This document shows positions 17,490 to 26,395 of a stretch of DNA of 64,000 bases, piece by piece. Made by a program: the position numbers and the translations under genes. How positions within the stretch are numbered: position 1 is the first letter of the stretch; each line of letters opens with the position of its first letter. The stretch is from Paenibacillus xylanexedens (GTDB lineage: Bacteria > Bacillota > Bacilli > Paenibacillales > Paenibacillaceae), in contig NZ_VEBF01000003.1 of assembly GCF_007676705.1 (NCBI RefSeq), positions 682,001 through 746,000 on the forward strand, given 5' to 3'. The notes below the pieces were generated by a model. It was given only the letters and a program-made list of their open reading frames with translations, did not search any database and was not told the DNA's origin.

Positions 17490-18293
17490 TTACATATTAC
17501 TTATATATCCATAAGCTTTCTTTAGGTTATCGTTGGCATCATTATAGTTGACTTGTAATTCAGATGCTGCCTTTGCTGCTGCTCCTCCAGCTACTATAGC
17601 AGCAATAACAGACTCAATACCGAGAATTGTTAACCCTGTTGCACCAACAAAACCTTTTAAATTTGATGTCATAGAGTTGTAGTTTGTTTGGAACGTATCA
17701 ATTGTTGTCTGGGCTCTGGTAGCATACGTATTAGTAATAGGAATATTTGTTTTTTGGACATTACTTCCCTTAGGATTTCCAAACAATGAAACTCCATTGT
17801 AACATCCGTAACTGTAATTTTTAAAGTTTCCATAATAATGGCAAACAGACGGAATTCCACCTTTATCATTCGCGGCAGCTGCAAAGACTCTAGGACTAGC
17901 AACTGAATTGGAAGATAAATTAGGAATTAAATTGTTCTCATCTCTTACCTCTTCTCCATTGAGCAATAGTTCATCGTCCTTAGTTGCTTCAATTATATCA
18001 GTTCTTGTATTATCTTGAAGAACCTCTCTTTGCTCAGAACTTGCTATAGGAAGAAAATCATAATGAGTGCTAGTTGTTAGTGTCACCTTAACCTCACCCT
18101 CTGACCCCACTTCCCTAATATAAGATACATCTTGTATCTTAGTACCTACTACTTCTCCCTGAAGTACAACCTCAGAAGTATTCTGCCACTTTTGTTTCTC
18201 AGTGTTTCCTCCTGTAGAATCAGTTGCGGCGAATGCAGATGAACTGCCTAATAATGTAACACTTAACATAACCGCCATAAACTTTTTAAACAT
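17490..18293 (-). CDS. Secreted protein with Gly/Ala-rich hydrophobic C-terminal region
   Basis: A 267-residue protein with a signal peptide ending SSAFAA, a charged pro-like region (about 30-130), two cysteines (VCHYYG and YGCYNG) and a hydrophobic stretch LTILGIESVIAAIVAGGAAA near residues 220-240. The layout resembles large secreted bacteriocin-like proteins of Bacillales (geobacillin-26 type), but identity is not established. The ATG is codon 32 of the longest frame, 7 nt after AAGGAAGG. A small membrane protein is encoded divergently 134 bp away and could be its partner. Confidence 0.7.
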   Translation of the reverse strand: MFKKFMAVMLSVTLLGSSSAFAATDSTGGNTEKQKWQNTSEVVLQGEVVGTKIQDVSYIREVGSEGEVKVTLTTSTHYDFLPIASSEQREVLQDNTRTDIIEATKDDELLLNGEEVRDENNLIPNLSSNSVASPRVFAAAANDKGGIPSVCHYYGNFKNYSYGCYNGVSLFGNPKGSNVQKTNIPITNTYATRAQTTIDTFQTNYNSMTSNLKGFVGATGLTILGIESVIAAIVAGGAAAKAASELQVNYNDANDNLKKAYGYISNM

Positions 18294-18427
18294 ATATTCC
18301 TTCCTTTCTTCCCGTATAATGGTATAATTTAATAGTATTAATTTTAATATTAATAAATTAATTAGTAAATAGTACCATTCGATCATTTTTTTGTCGAATT
18401 ATGTATCATTAAGGAAGGTGGACAAAA

Positions 18428-18676
18428 ATGCGTGCAATTCGTGCTCATCTAAGTATGTATCCCAAGTGGCTCTTATTTATCCTTCTAGTGTTTTTAATTA
18501 CCTTTATCTTATCTGTCACTGTTTTCAGTAACTTCACACTCATGCTAATTAACTTAGCTTTGCTTTTTGGTGCTTACTCTGTAAAAGAAATAAAAGGAAA
18601 TCAATTGGTTTTTGTCCTTTGCCTTACCCTATGCATAGCATTCATACTATTTGCTTTTAAAACTTACCCGCTTTAA
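18428..18676 (+). CDS. Small three-helix membrane protein
   Basis: An 82-residue basic-headed protein with about three membrane helices, started by ATG after AAGGAAGGTGG. It is not recognised as any family. Its size, topology and divergent position next to the secreted protein at 17490 are what one would expect of an immunity or export partner; this is inference. It is followed by a clear terminator. Confidence 0.6.
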   Translation: MRAIRAHLSMYPKWLLFILLVFLITFILSVTVFSNFTLMLINLALLFGAYSVKEIKGNQLVFVLCLTLCIAFILFAFKTYPL

Positions 18677-18699
18677 GCACCTAATGTTATAAGTACAAA

Positions 18700-18733
18700 A
18701 GAACCCTCTACATTTGTTTTAGAGGGTTTCTTT
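18700..18733. terminator. Bidirectional terminator
   Basis: AACCCTCTA (18702-18710) pairs with TAGAGGGTT (18720-18728), with T-rich flanks on both strands. It ends the small membrane protein gene and rlmH. Confidence 0.8.
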
Positions 18734-18771
18734 GTATACAACTTTTCTATGCACAATACTAAATTTCGCTG

Positions 18772-19251
18772 TTACTTGTGGTACGGTTCATTCCGATTGA
18801 TCTTCACCGCGCGATAAATCTGCTCCACCAACACCAGCCGCATAAGCTGATGCGGCAGGGTCATGCGCCCGAAGCTCAAGCGCTGCTTCGCGCGGCGCAA
18901 CACCTCATCGGAGAGCCCATGGCTTCCTCCGATGACAAACACGACATGGCTCGTCCCATACGTGCCGAGCTTGTCGATCTCCATTGCCAGCTCCTCGGAA
19001 CTCCAGAGCTGGCCATCCAATGCGAGCGCGACAACATGCGCCTCACTCTTCACATGCGCGAGGATGCGTTCGCCCTCGCGCTCTTTTACCGCCCGAACCT
19101 CAGCATCGCTCAGGGTATCGGGCGCCTTTTCGTCTGCGACCTCGATCATCTGAAACTTGATGTACGGGGCGAGCCGCTTGGCATATTCCTGAATGCCCAG
19201 CGTCAGATATTTTTCCTTCAATTTGCCTACGCCAATAATCTGAATAAACAT
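18772..19251 (-). CDS. rlmH: 23S rRNA pseudouridine(1915)-N3-methyltransferase RlmH
   Basis: A 159-residue SPOUT-class methyltransferase that methylates pseudouridine 1915 in helix 69 of 23S rRNA using SAM. It is full length for the family, starting MFIQIIGVGKLKEKY. The SAM-binding knot segment VFVIGGSHGLSDEV and the C-terminal motifs HQLMRLVLVEQIYRA and YHK are all present. In Bacillus relatives rlmH sits beside a CxxH/CxxC mini-protein gene near walJ/htrA, as here. Confidence 0.96.
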   Translation of the reverse strand: MFIQIIGVGKLKEKYLTLGIQEYAKRLAPYIKFQMIEVADEKAPDTLSDAEVRAVKEREGERILAHVKSEAHVVALALDGQLWSSEELAMEIDKLGTYGTSHVVFVIGGSHGLSDEVLRRAKQRLSFGRMTLPHQLMRLVLVEQIYRAVKINRNEPYHK

Positions 19252-19358
19252 AACAATCCATTCCTCCTAAATTGTCTTGCGAGATATTCTATTAGTAAGA
19301 TGCTTCATAGCATCGCTCGTTCCAACTGTATTATACCTATACTACACTTCTCTCCAAT

Positions 19359-19554
19359 TCTAACGAATCACACACCTTATTCAGCCACTTTTCGGCTCCT
19401 TTAAAATCTAACGAATCTGAAACACGCTATCCCGCACAAAACGGTATTTCCCCACCGATTCTGAGGTCATTTCCCTATTATAACGTGTCTACGATTCGTT
19501 AGATTTCAACTATGCAGTATTTGCCCCGAATAAAGAGTCTCAGGTTCGTTAGAG
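19359..19554. repeat. Cluster of TCTAACGAAYC repeat units
   Basis: Two direct copies (TCTAACGAATC near 19359 and 19407) and two inverted copies (GATTCGTTAGA at 19493, GGTTCGTTAGAG at 19543) form an imperfect inverted-repeat array. Between rlmH and the CxxH gene (19252-19782) nothing else is seen apart from the terminator at 19660. Confidence 0.6.
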
Positions 19555-19659
19555 CTATCCGGCCCAACAACGCCGCATCCTTACGCAGATCTCTGTCACT
19601 CTTCGTCACTTTTCCCTCGCCCAGCTCCACGCTGCCTACTAACCACCAATTCCCCCACA

Positions 19660-19687
19660 AACACAAAAAGAGCGCTCATCACGCTCT
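19660..19687 (-). terminator. Terminator of the CxxH/CxxC gene
   Basis: AGAGCG (19669-19674) / CGCTCT (19682-19687) with TTTTTG following on the minus strand. Confidence 0.65.
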
Positions 19688-19782
19688 CCTTGGCTTCTTG
19701 CTGTGATGTTCATACCGGATGGAAAGTCAGCCAGGAGCGCCACCTATAGTCACGCCTCCCGCCGTCTAAATCCTACAGTACG

Positions 19783-19950
19783 CTAAACGACGAGGAATTC
19801 CGCGTGCTGTTCGCACTCGGCACATTTCGCAGGCGGGTCCCAGTCGGCAAATTCCGTCTCCTTCAGATCAACGATATCTGGAGCGTCCTCATACTCATCG
19901 ACAAACATGTCGATGGCAATGTCCACGTGTTCTTTGCATACAACGTACAT
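19783..19950 (-). CDS. CxxH/CxxC mini-protein
   Basis: A 55-residue acidic protein read directly from the minus strand. It begins MYVVCKEHVDIAIDMFVDEY and ends with CAECEQH before a short tail, giving CxxH plus CxxCxxH, a likely zinc knuckle. It matches the small Firmicute family annotated CxxH/CxxC protein, commonly next to rlmH. AAGGAT lies about 9 nt before the ATG. Function unknown. Confidence 0.85.
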   Translation of the reverse strand: MYVVCKEHVDIAIDMFVDEYEDAPDIVDLKETEFADWDPPAKCAECEQHAEFLVV

Positions 19951-20187
19951 CCGTTAAGCATCCTTTCTGTAACCAGCTATGTTCCCGATTCACAACCGCG
20001 TATCCCATTACAGGATAGCCACTTCTCAGTTCTATCACACCTGCCACCGAAAAGAAACCCCCAGCCCTAATTTATCGTGCCCAACCTCCACCAAACCTCT
20101 CCATGCGGCAAAAATAAACAACAAAAAAACATCCCTTCCGGATACCTCCACGGTACCACGAAAAGAATGCTCCTTAACCCACGCTCT

Positions 20188-20715
20188 TTAATTCAATCCC
20201 GACTGAGCTTTCGTCAACAGCTTGCCACCTTGAAAAGCAATAACCGCATTGGCACCATTGCCAGCTGTACCTTTATAGTTGTAAACCACCATATTCTCCG
20301 CTTCACTCAGCGCTTCACCTTCGCCACCAAGGATCTCGATGACATCTTCCACCGACATACCAACCTCAAGCTTCTCATACTGGGCAAATGTAATCAGCAC
20401 CCCGTCGCCTTTCCCGGCCGATCCGTTGTTTCCCGAGGCTGCAGGCGTTTGACCACCGGCCTCACCTACGGCAATCACATTTGTACTCAGCTCATTCAAC
20501 TTGGCCTCAAGCTCTGCGATCTTTTGTTCCTGCTCACTGCTCTTGGCTCCCTGTTCCACCAGTTTCTTCTCCAGGCCAGCAATCTTCTCCTGCAAAGCAC
20601 TTGTATCTACAGATGCTCCTGTTGTTGTAGCTACCTCGGATCCACAGGCAGACAGCATAAACAGGGACAGCGCCAAGCTCGTTCCCCCAAGCACCTTTTT
20701 CCTTAATCGTTTCAT
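20188..20715 (-). CDS. Lipoprotein with BamE/SmpA-like (DUF3862) domain
   Basis: A 175-residue lipoprotein with a signal peptide and lipobox LSAC-G. A coiled-coil segment follows (about 40-80, repeated LEKKL/LEAKL heptads), then a Gly-rich linker and a C-terminal ~65-residue domain (YEKLEVGMSVEDVIEILGG) typical of the DUF3862/BLIP-like small domain of Gram-positive lipoproteins. The ATG is 8 nt after GAAGGGG. Role unknown. Confidence 0.8.
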   Translation of the reverse strand: MKRLRKKVLGGTSLALSLFMLSACGSEVATTTGASVDTSALQEKIAGLEKKLVEQGAKSSEQEQKIAELEAKLNELSTNVIAVGEAGGQTPAASGNNGSAGKGDGVLITFAQYEKLEVGMSVEDVIEILGGEGEALSEAENMVVYNYKGTAGNGANAVIAFQGGKLLTKAQSGLN

Positions 20716-21019
20716 TAGAAATACCCCTTCCATTCTGAAATAAAAAATGTGATCGACAAACAGATGTTATTTGTATTTGTGACCGTCTCCAACATATTGA
20801 CAACAGTTTACCACAGCCCGAGTCTTATGTATCTGCTCCTTTGGCTCCGGGTCTAACTGATCATGGGAAGATAAAAATGGTTGATCTGCTCATTTACTGT
20901 CGAACGAACACGTCCACTCCCTAGTACAGCCAGTGTTAATTCGATGTCCTGACTTATGTAATTACGACCTGCCCCACCTTATACAACCAAACATTATGCA
21001 TAATGCTGAACCAACAACT

Positions 21020-21049
21020 AAAAAAGAGTGGTCAGATATCTGATCACTC
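21020..21049 (-). terminator. Terminator of the wal/htrA operon
   Basis: A near-perfect 24-bp palindrome (21026-21049; GAGTGGTCAGAT half) with T6 on the minus strand. The rest of 20716-21106 holds no gene. Confidence 0.88.
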
Positions 21050-21106
21050 CTCTAGCATTGCCCTATTACACTCCAAACAACAGCATAGGCTCCGTTTGAA
21101 ATTTCC

Positions 21107-22384
21107 TTATTCCGGCTTATCCGTCAGCTTCACCGATACTTTCTCAGCTTTACCGTCCCGGTAGAAGGTCACTTCAATCGTATCTCCAATCTTCTTCTCA
21201 TCGTACAGATATTTCCGCAGATCGAGCGTGGAGGTAATTTTTTGCCCGTCAAATTCCGTAATGACATCATTCAGCTTCATGCCGGCTTCCGACGCGGGAC
21301 CGGATGCTTCCAGCACAACCACACCGCTGTCCACGTGAGATGGCAACTTCAGATCCTTACGCTGCTCGTCATCCAGTGGTGCATAAGGGTTGCTCAGATC
21401 CACCGTGTACACGCCGAGGTAAGGACGAGATACTTTGCCGTTCAGTAACAGAGAATCGACCGTTCTCATCACTTCGTTCATCGGAATGGCGAAGCCGAGA
21501 CCTTCAACGCCCGTATCCGAGATCTTCATCGTGTTGATGCCGACCACTTTGCCGTTCAAATCAACTAACGCACCGCCACTATTGCCTTCATTAATCGCCG
21601 CATCCGTCTGGATCACGTTTTGCTCCCAGTCGTACACACCGTCCTGATTAATCGATACCGGCAGAATACGATCCGTGTAACTGACAATACCGGATGTCAG
21701 CGTACCGCCTAGACCGAGCGGATTTCCGATCGCCAGCACCGTTTGACCGCGCTGAAGTTTGCTGGAATCGCCAATCTCCGCGACTGCACCCAGCCCTTTA
21801 TCTTCTGCGGATAGTACAGCAATGTCACTTACCCGGTCTTTACCAACCAGCTTCGCTTTGTGTGTCTCCCCATCTACGGTCACAATCTCCAGATCACTCG
21901 CGCCCTCCACGACGTGGTGGTTGGTCATGATATAAGCCTTGCCATCTTCCTTCTTGAAAATGACCCCTGAGCCCAGCGCCGAATCTTCCATCGATAGACT
22001 GCTACCCGTTTTATGGTTCACAATGCTCACCACGGAAGGACGAACTTGGGCTGCCGCCTGGATAATCCGGTCGTATGGATCAGCTGCCTGTGTCGCCTGT
22101 GCACTGCCTCCACCACCGTTGCCTGTAGCATTCGCCAGCGGTAACGATGTGGGCTGTGTGATGAAGCTAAACAGCGTAACGGTCACGATGGAGCTGATCA
22201 CCGAGCTGATCACAGCAACTTTCACTGTGGAACTGATTCCCGTACGCGATCTACGCGGATTGCTCCAGCGGTCACGTCCACGTGCTCTGCCTCCAGGGCG
22301 GATGATCTGAAGTTTGCCTTTCTGTTCAGGTTCGGCGCGTCTTGATACTTTGGTTGAATAAAAATCGTCTCCAAACAATCCCAT
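21107..22384 (-). CDS. htrA: HtrA/DegP-like membrane serine protease
   Basis: A 425-residue protein with a basic cytoplasmic head, one membrane anchor (about 60-80), a trypsin-like protease domain with catalytic His in TNHHVVEGA, Asp in VSDIAVLS and Ser in NEGNSGGAL, then one PDZ domain (EASGPASEAGMKLNDVI). It degrades misfolded secreted proteins at the cell surface. The start chosen is ATG at codon 12 of the longest frame, after GGGGAGAGG. In Bacillus the equivalent (htrC/yyxA) closes the walRKHIJ operon. Here a 700-bp gap with repeats separates it from walJ, so it may have its own promoter. Confidence 0.92.
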   Translation of the reverse strand: MGLFGDDFYSTKVSRRAEPEQKGKLQIIRPGGRARGRDRWSNPRRSRTGISSTVKVAVISSVISSIVTVTLFSFITQPTSLPLANATGNGGGGSAQATQAADPYDRIIQAAAQVRPSVVSIVNHKTGSSLSMEDSALGSGVIFKKEDGKAYIMTNHHVVEGASDLEIVTVDGETHKAKLVGKDRVSDIAVLSAEDKGLGAVAEIGDSSKLQRGQTVLAIGNPLGLGGTLTSGIVSYTDRILPVSINQDGVYDWEQNVIQTDAAINEGNSGGALVDLNGKVVGINTMKISDTGVEGLGFAIPMNEVMRTVDSLLLNGKVSRPYLGVYTVDLSNPYAPLDDEQRKDLKLPSHVDSGVVVLEASGPASEAGMKLNDVITEFDGQKITSTLDLRKYLYDEKKIGDTIEVTFYRDGKAEKVSVKLTDKPE

Positions 22385-22483
22385 CGTGATCCTCTCCCCT
22401 TCGTTGTCACGCATCAAGACCCTGACTGCCGCCTAAGTTGTCGCATGGATCAACGATGGAGTTCTCACATACACCACTCCGCC

Positions 22484-22596
22484 AACAGACGAACCTTCCG
22501 ATCGCTGTTACTCACAAATTTTTTTGATCCCCTCTTCCAAGGTAAAAATTTGTTCCTAAAGGCGAACACTCTGTTTCTTCAGGTTTCTTCTGTCGT
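22484..22596 (-). repeat. Structured interspersed repeat, copy 2
   Basis: On the minus strand it reads AACCTGAAGAA...GAGTGTTCGCCTTTA...GTAACAGCGATCGGAAGGTT, with terminal pairs ACAGA/TCTGT and AACCT/AGGTT. The same conserved blocks occur at 24955-25064. It lies in the htrA upstream region. Confidence 0.75.
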
Positions 22597-22869
22597 CTTC
22601 GTTACGTGAAGACTCCAACGGTTTCCCATGCTTTTTTGCACTTTTATAAAATGGTCTTGCATATCGCCGCATCCCGGCATCAAATCAAGATACAGCGTCT
22701 ATGTACAACAGAACGGACACTCCATTCTGTCAGTAACTCTATCAATCATGCTCTCGCATTCTATGACATGCCATTTCACACGCAAAACAGCCAAAATCAC
22801 AATGTTCCTCATATACTAAACACGACAAATCTCAAAAAGTTGCATAATTATGAAAATTAACGCAAATTT

Positions 22870-23020
22870 CCGCTATAACGCGCTTAACAATAAAGGTCCA
22901 TAGTATCTATCACCACAAAATCAGGTTCGCTAAGCGCCGTTTTGGCCATTTTGAAGAACTTTTTCACCCCTGCATGGTCACAGGTTCAGCATACACGCCT
23001 TATCACGCAAATTATAGCGG
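22870..23020. repeat. Nested inverted repeats between htrA and walJ
   Basis: Outer arms CCGCTATAA (22870-22878) and TTATAGCGG (23012-23020), and inner arms GCGCTTA (22880-22886) and TAAGCGC (22931-22937). AGGTTCGCTAAGCGC resembles the AGGTTCGTTAGAGC unit of the 19.4-kb repeat cluster. No gene is seen in 22597-23102. Confidence 0.45.
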
Positions 23021-23102
23021 CAAAAAGAGGAATGTTTTCCACCCAGCCTGACTACAATAATAGTAAAAGACAATTCGAAGCTTCATAGAGGAGGATGTAT
23101 AC

Positions 23103-23315
23103 ATGGATCGCACGCGTACACTCACAGCCATGGATGAAGTTCATATGGCGGCCAAGCTGGCCGATCTCAAGGAAGAACACTATCGTAATACCCTTGCCCT
23201 CAGTACCATCATTGAACTGCTTATCGATAAAGGCATTCTGACCCGCGAGGAAGTCGAGCGCAAAGCCGCCGAACTCGACAGCTTTATGGCTCACCCACCC
23301 TATCCCATGGCGTAG
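23103..23315 (+). CDS. Small helical protein, convergent with walJ
   Basis: A 70-residue hydrophilic, mostly helical protein (HYRNTLALSTIIELLIDKGILT, then EEVERKAAELDS) started by ATG after GAGGAGGATG. It is not recognised as a named family. Its last 32 bp overlap the end of walJ on the other strand. The good ribosome site and coding-like composition support it. Confidence 0.7.
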   Translation: MDRTRTLTAMDEVHMAAKLADLKEEHYRNTLALSTIIELLIDKGILTREEVERKAAELDSFMAHPPYPMA

Positions 23316-24090
23316 GACGGTCGTAATACGTATCACAAAGTTTGAACTCATGATCCCGATAAAAGCATCCACGGCTTTCCATCGCGTCGCGCACCGACAT
23401 TTTCGCCAAGTCCATCATATTATGATCTCGGCTAAGATGTGCCAGATACGTGCGCTTGATGCGTCCGTTCATCAGTTCACTAAGCGCTGCGCCTGCTGCT
23501 TCGTTCGACAAATGCCCGATGTCGCTCAAAATCCGGCGCTTGGTGTTCCATGGATAACGCCCCATACGCAGCAATTCGACATCATGATTCGCCTCCAGCA
23601 CCAGTACGTCAGAATCTGCGATTGCATCGCGCACCTTGTCGCTCATGTATCCAAGATCGGTTGCAACAGACAGCTTCTCACTGCCGTCATCGAACGTATA
23701 ACCTACCGGCTCAGCTGCATCATGTGAGATCCCAAAGGATTCCACGCGCAGTGACCCAAAATCATGCTTCTCACCTGTCTCAAATACTCTCCGGTTTTCC
23801 TCTGGAATCGCTCCAACCGACTTCTCCAGTGCCGCCCACGTATTGAGATTCGCATAGATTGGTAAATTATATTTCCGAGACATCGCGCCTAGTCCTTTAA
23901 TGTGATCAGAATGTTCATGTGTAACCAGAATTCCGTCCAGTTCTGCCCCAGAAATCTCCCTTTCCTGAAACAGTGCATCCAATCGCTTCGCACTAAGGCC
24001 GGCGTCAATCATGAGAGAAGTGCCCCCATGCTGTATGACTGTGGCATTGCCTGTCGAACCGCTGGATAACACGGTAAAATATATCCCCAT
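23284..24090 (-). CDS. walJ: MBL-fold hydrolase WalJ (YycJ)
   Basis: A 268-residue metallo-beta-lactamase-fold protein. Metal ligands are visible as THEHSDH, GISHDA and HLSRDH. It is the family linked to the WalRK system and to coordination of cell division with replication and DNA repair in Firmicutes; the enzyme is probably a 5'-3' exonuclease. It starts at ATG after GGGGAG and lies 6 bp behind walI. Confidence 0.93.
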   Translation of the reverse strand: MGIYFTVLSSGSTGNATVIQHGGTSLMIDAGLSAKRLDALFQEREISGAELDGILVTHEHSDHIKGLGAMSRKYNLPIYANLNTWAALEKSVGAIPEENRRVFETGEKHDFGSLRVESFGISHDAAEPVGYTFDDGSEKLSVATDLGYMSDKVRDAIADSDVLVLEANHDVELLRMGRYPWNTKRRILSDIGHLSNEAAGAALSELMNGRIKRTYLAHLSRDHNMMDLAKMSVRDAMESRGCFYRDHEFKLCDTYYDRPTPWDRVGEP

Positions 24091-24096
24091 AACGCA

Positions 24097-24840
24097 TTAC
24101 TCCCCTGGTTTGTCTGTCTTGGGACTGAATACATCCCCACTGATGCCCTGCACGTACAACACTTCGCCACTTTCCAGCACGAACCGCCATGCCGGCATCG
24201 CTACCTGTATATCTGAATTGAACAACTGGCCGTAATAGCCCAGCTGAATATCTTTGACAATCGCATCATTTGGCAAAAAGTTCTCGATCAGCGTTCCCAG
24301 CGCCTTCGACGCCGGAAGTACCTGCTGATCGCTCTCCTCTGCGGTCGTAATCCGCACTGGAGTTTGACGGTAACCCGTTATTTTCTGGTCGCTGTAGAAT
24401 AGCTCCAGACTCACATTGAAGAGCGGCCATTTGCCATCCACCAGTGGGTGAAGCACAAAAGCTCCATCCTCGGCCATCAGCTGATCCAGCCGGTATGTCC
24501 CGATCTGTGGAATCTCACCCTGCAACGCATCTTCCAGCTCGCTCTGCGAGAAGATCAACTTGCTATCTACAGGCTGTTCCAACTCCATATCAACGCCAGC
24601 CTTGTCCTCTTCAATGAACTCATAAGACAACTTTGGCAGCTTCGGCGTTTCATTCGGAATCGGAGCCAGTACCTGAATGCCCTTCTCTTCCATCGCCTGC
24701 TGTGTGTTATCTGCCAGTGAGGTGAAGTCCAGATTGGCTCCGGCTGTCTCCCGCGCATCCATCCAGATCTGGTATCCCAGCACCAGATTGAGCAGCAGAA
24801 AGGCATAGATCAACACATTTTTCGCCCGTCCCCAATCCAA
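24097..24840 (-). CDS. walI: WalK regulator WalI (YycI)
   Basis: A 247-residue protein with one N-terminal membrane helix and an extracytoplasmic domain. Together with WalH it binds WalK in the membrane and restrains its kinase activity. A TTG start (codon 4 of the longest frame) is chosen: it lies 8 nt after AAGGAGG and gives MDWGRAKNVLIYAFLLLNLV, matching the MDW start of B. subtilis YycI. The 274-bp gap before it holds a repeat element. Confidence 0.92.
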   Translation of the reverse strand: MDWGRAKNVLIYAFLLLNLVLGYQIWMDARETAGANLDFTSLADNTQQAMEEKGIQVLAPIPNETPKLPKLSYEFIEEDKAGVDMELEQPVDSKLIFSQSELEDALQGEIPQIGTYRLDQLMAEDGAFVLHPLVDGKWPLFNVSLELFYSDQKITGYRQTPVRITTAEESDQQVLPASKALGTLIENFLPNDAIVKDIQLGYYGQLFNSDIQVAMPAWRFVLESGEVLYVQGISGDVFSPKTDKPGE

Positions 24841-24954
24841 AACATCCACCTCCTTCAGTTAACTGGCTGAAATACTTTCTCAAATTGCCTACCCTTCCAC
24901 CGGAACTAGCCGTTTACTAGCCTTTGAACTTAAAGCTATACGACAACGGAGAGG

Positions 24955-25064
24955 GCAGAAATAACCTGAAGAAGCGGAGCGTTCGCCTTTACCAACAGAT
25001 TTCCCCCCTTATTAAAGGGAGTTCAAGAAATCTGGGGGTAACAGCGATCGGAAGGTTATTCTGC
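24955..25064 (+). repeat. Structured interspersed repeat, copy 1, between walH and walI
   Basis: Terminal arms GCAGAAATAACCT and AGGTTATTCTGC pair with one bulge; inner arms CAGATTTC and GAAATCTG pair. Conserved blocks CTGAAGAAGCGGAGCGTTCG and GTAACAGCGATCGGAAGGTT are shared with the copy at 22484-22596. A further weak outer pairing reaches about 24925 and 25102. Confidence 0.8.
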
Positions 25065-25114
25065 ACGCGTAGTGATAAAGTACAGCTACTCTTTGGTTCA
25101 ATGACTATAACCCA

Positions 25115-26395
25115 TCAAGATACGGTAGTCTCCTCACCATTGCCAAAGCGGATCACCCAGACCGGAATCAGCTTCAGCCCGTCCTCAATCGTAGAAGGGC
25201 GATATGCCGGGTACACGTCCACCACCTGACGATTCTCACCTGCTACCTTTTTGATCAGAGCCTGGAGCTTCTCCCCGCCTGGCAATTTGACTGATTTCTT
25301 CGTCTCTGCGCCTTCGTTCAGGTATTCCAGCGATCGTTCGTAGCTGGATACCGTCTCCTGCTGCATCTCCATGCTGATCGTTCCGAAGCGGAACTGCATG
25401 GAATCCATAATTGGATAGCTGCCGTAGTACTGCTGGAATTCAAGCTGTGTCTTGCTGTCAGCGGTCTCCAGCATCATGCGCGACCTGCCTTTCCAGCCGC
25501 CATGCTGGTTCACAAAATCAACCGCAGACAGTGCATCCTTCGCGGGATCAATCTGTCCCGCAGGCGGTGCGGCTGGGTCGGTATAGCTGATCCAGCGTTG
25601 TTCCTGTTTTACCTGCAGACTACGTTTACTGTCCGTGTAGATCTCCGACCCGTCTTTTTCCCGTATGTTCCGGGTCATGCTTGGATCGAAGAACAGACTG
25701 CGTTGCATCTGCTCAACCGTGAACTGACCTGTCGGCACATCTGCTTCAATCGTCTCTAGAGCTTCCGCCGGGATATAATACCCGCCGTCCATCAGTGTAT
25801 ATGGCGTCCAGTTCGTACCGAAGTCGACATGCTGCTGCACGTCCTGTACCGTCAAGTCCGCCTGAGTTGCTTCGTATACCACATCTCCCTTGGCGCTGAA
25901 GAACAGCGCATGGGCCTTCGTCTCATTTTTAGCTGTATAGATCGAGATTCGGTTAATGGTCTCCCCTTGGAACAAGGAATCTGTTCCCAGTCTCATCACC
26001 CGCTGTAACAATGCTACGGGGATACCTTCTTTGAACGATAGCTCAAAACCAGGATTCTCCTTGCGAATCTGATCCCAATTCACCGATTGCACACTACGGC
26101 GCTGAAAATCATCGAACGCTCGCCCCTGTAACCTTGAATAGATCAACTGATAGAACGTATTGCCAGGGTAAAACACCGTATGTTTATCCTCGCCCAGATG
26201 AATAATCATCTGATCGGGGAAGATCAATTCTTCAATATTGCGTTCCTGACCCATATTTTCCGTCTTCACATAGTTCGTCTCTGACGTCACAATGGAATCC
26301 CCGCCTCCGGGCAAACGGTAGATCAGAAAATAACTCTGAACCAGACTAGCTACAACAAGGGCAGCAAGCACCAAGGATTTAATCCGTTCCTTCAC
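25115..26395 (-). CDS. walH: WalK regulator WalH (YycH)
   Basis: A 426-residue protein with a short cytoplasmic head, one membrane helix (about 8-28) and a large extracytoplasmic domain. It is the YycH-family negative regulator of the WalK kinase. The start is the GTG 8 nt after AAAGGGGG, inside the 3' end of walK, so translation is coupled. Length and features such as PDQMIIHLGEDKHTVFYPG fit the family. Confidence 0.92.
   Translation of the reverse strand: MKERIKSLVLAALVVASLVQSYFLIYRLPGGGDSIVTSETNYVKTENMGQERNIEELIFPDQMIIHLGEDKHTVFYPGNTFYQLIYSRLQGRAFDDFQRRSVQSVNWDQIRKENPGFELSFKEGIPVALLQRVMRLGTDSLFQGETINRISIYTAKNETKAHALFFSAKGDVVYEATQADLTVQDVQQHVDFGTNWTPYTLMDGGYYIPAEALETIEADVPTGQFTVEQMQRSLFFDPSMTRNIREKDGSEIYTDSKRSLQVKQEQRWISYTDPAAPPAGQIDPAKDALSAVDFVNQHGGWKGRSRMMLETADSKTQLEFQQYYGSYPIMDSMQFRFGTISMEMQQETVSSYERSLEYLNEGAETKKSVKLPGGEKLQALIKKVAGENRQVVDVYPAYRPSTIEDGLKLIPVWVIRFGNGEETTVS

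Noticed and set aside
18778..19404. A 208-codon plus-strand frame opposite rlmH
   Set aside because: Antisense shadow of the canonical rlmH gene.
22606..22860. An 84-codon plus-strand frame in the htrA-walJ gap
   Set aside because: No ribosome site, no protein-like composition, and it lies in a repeat-rich intergenic region.
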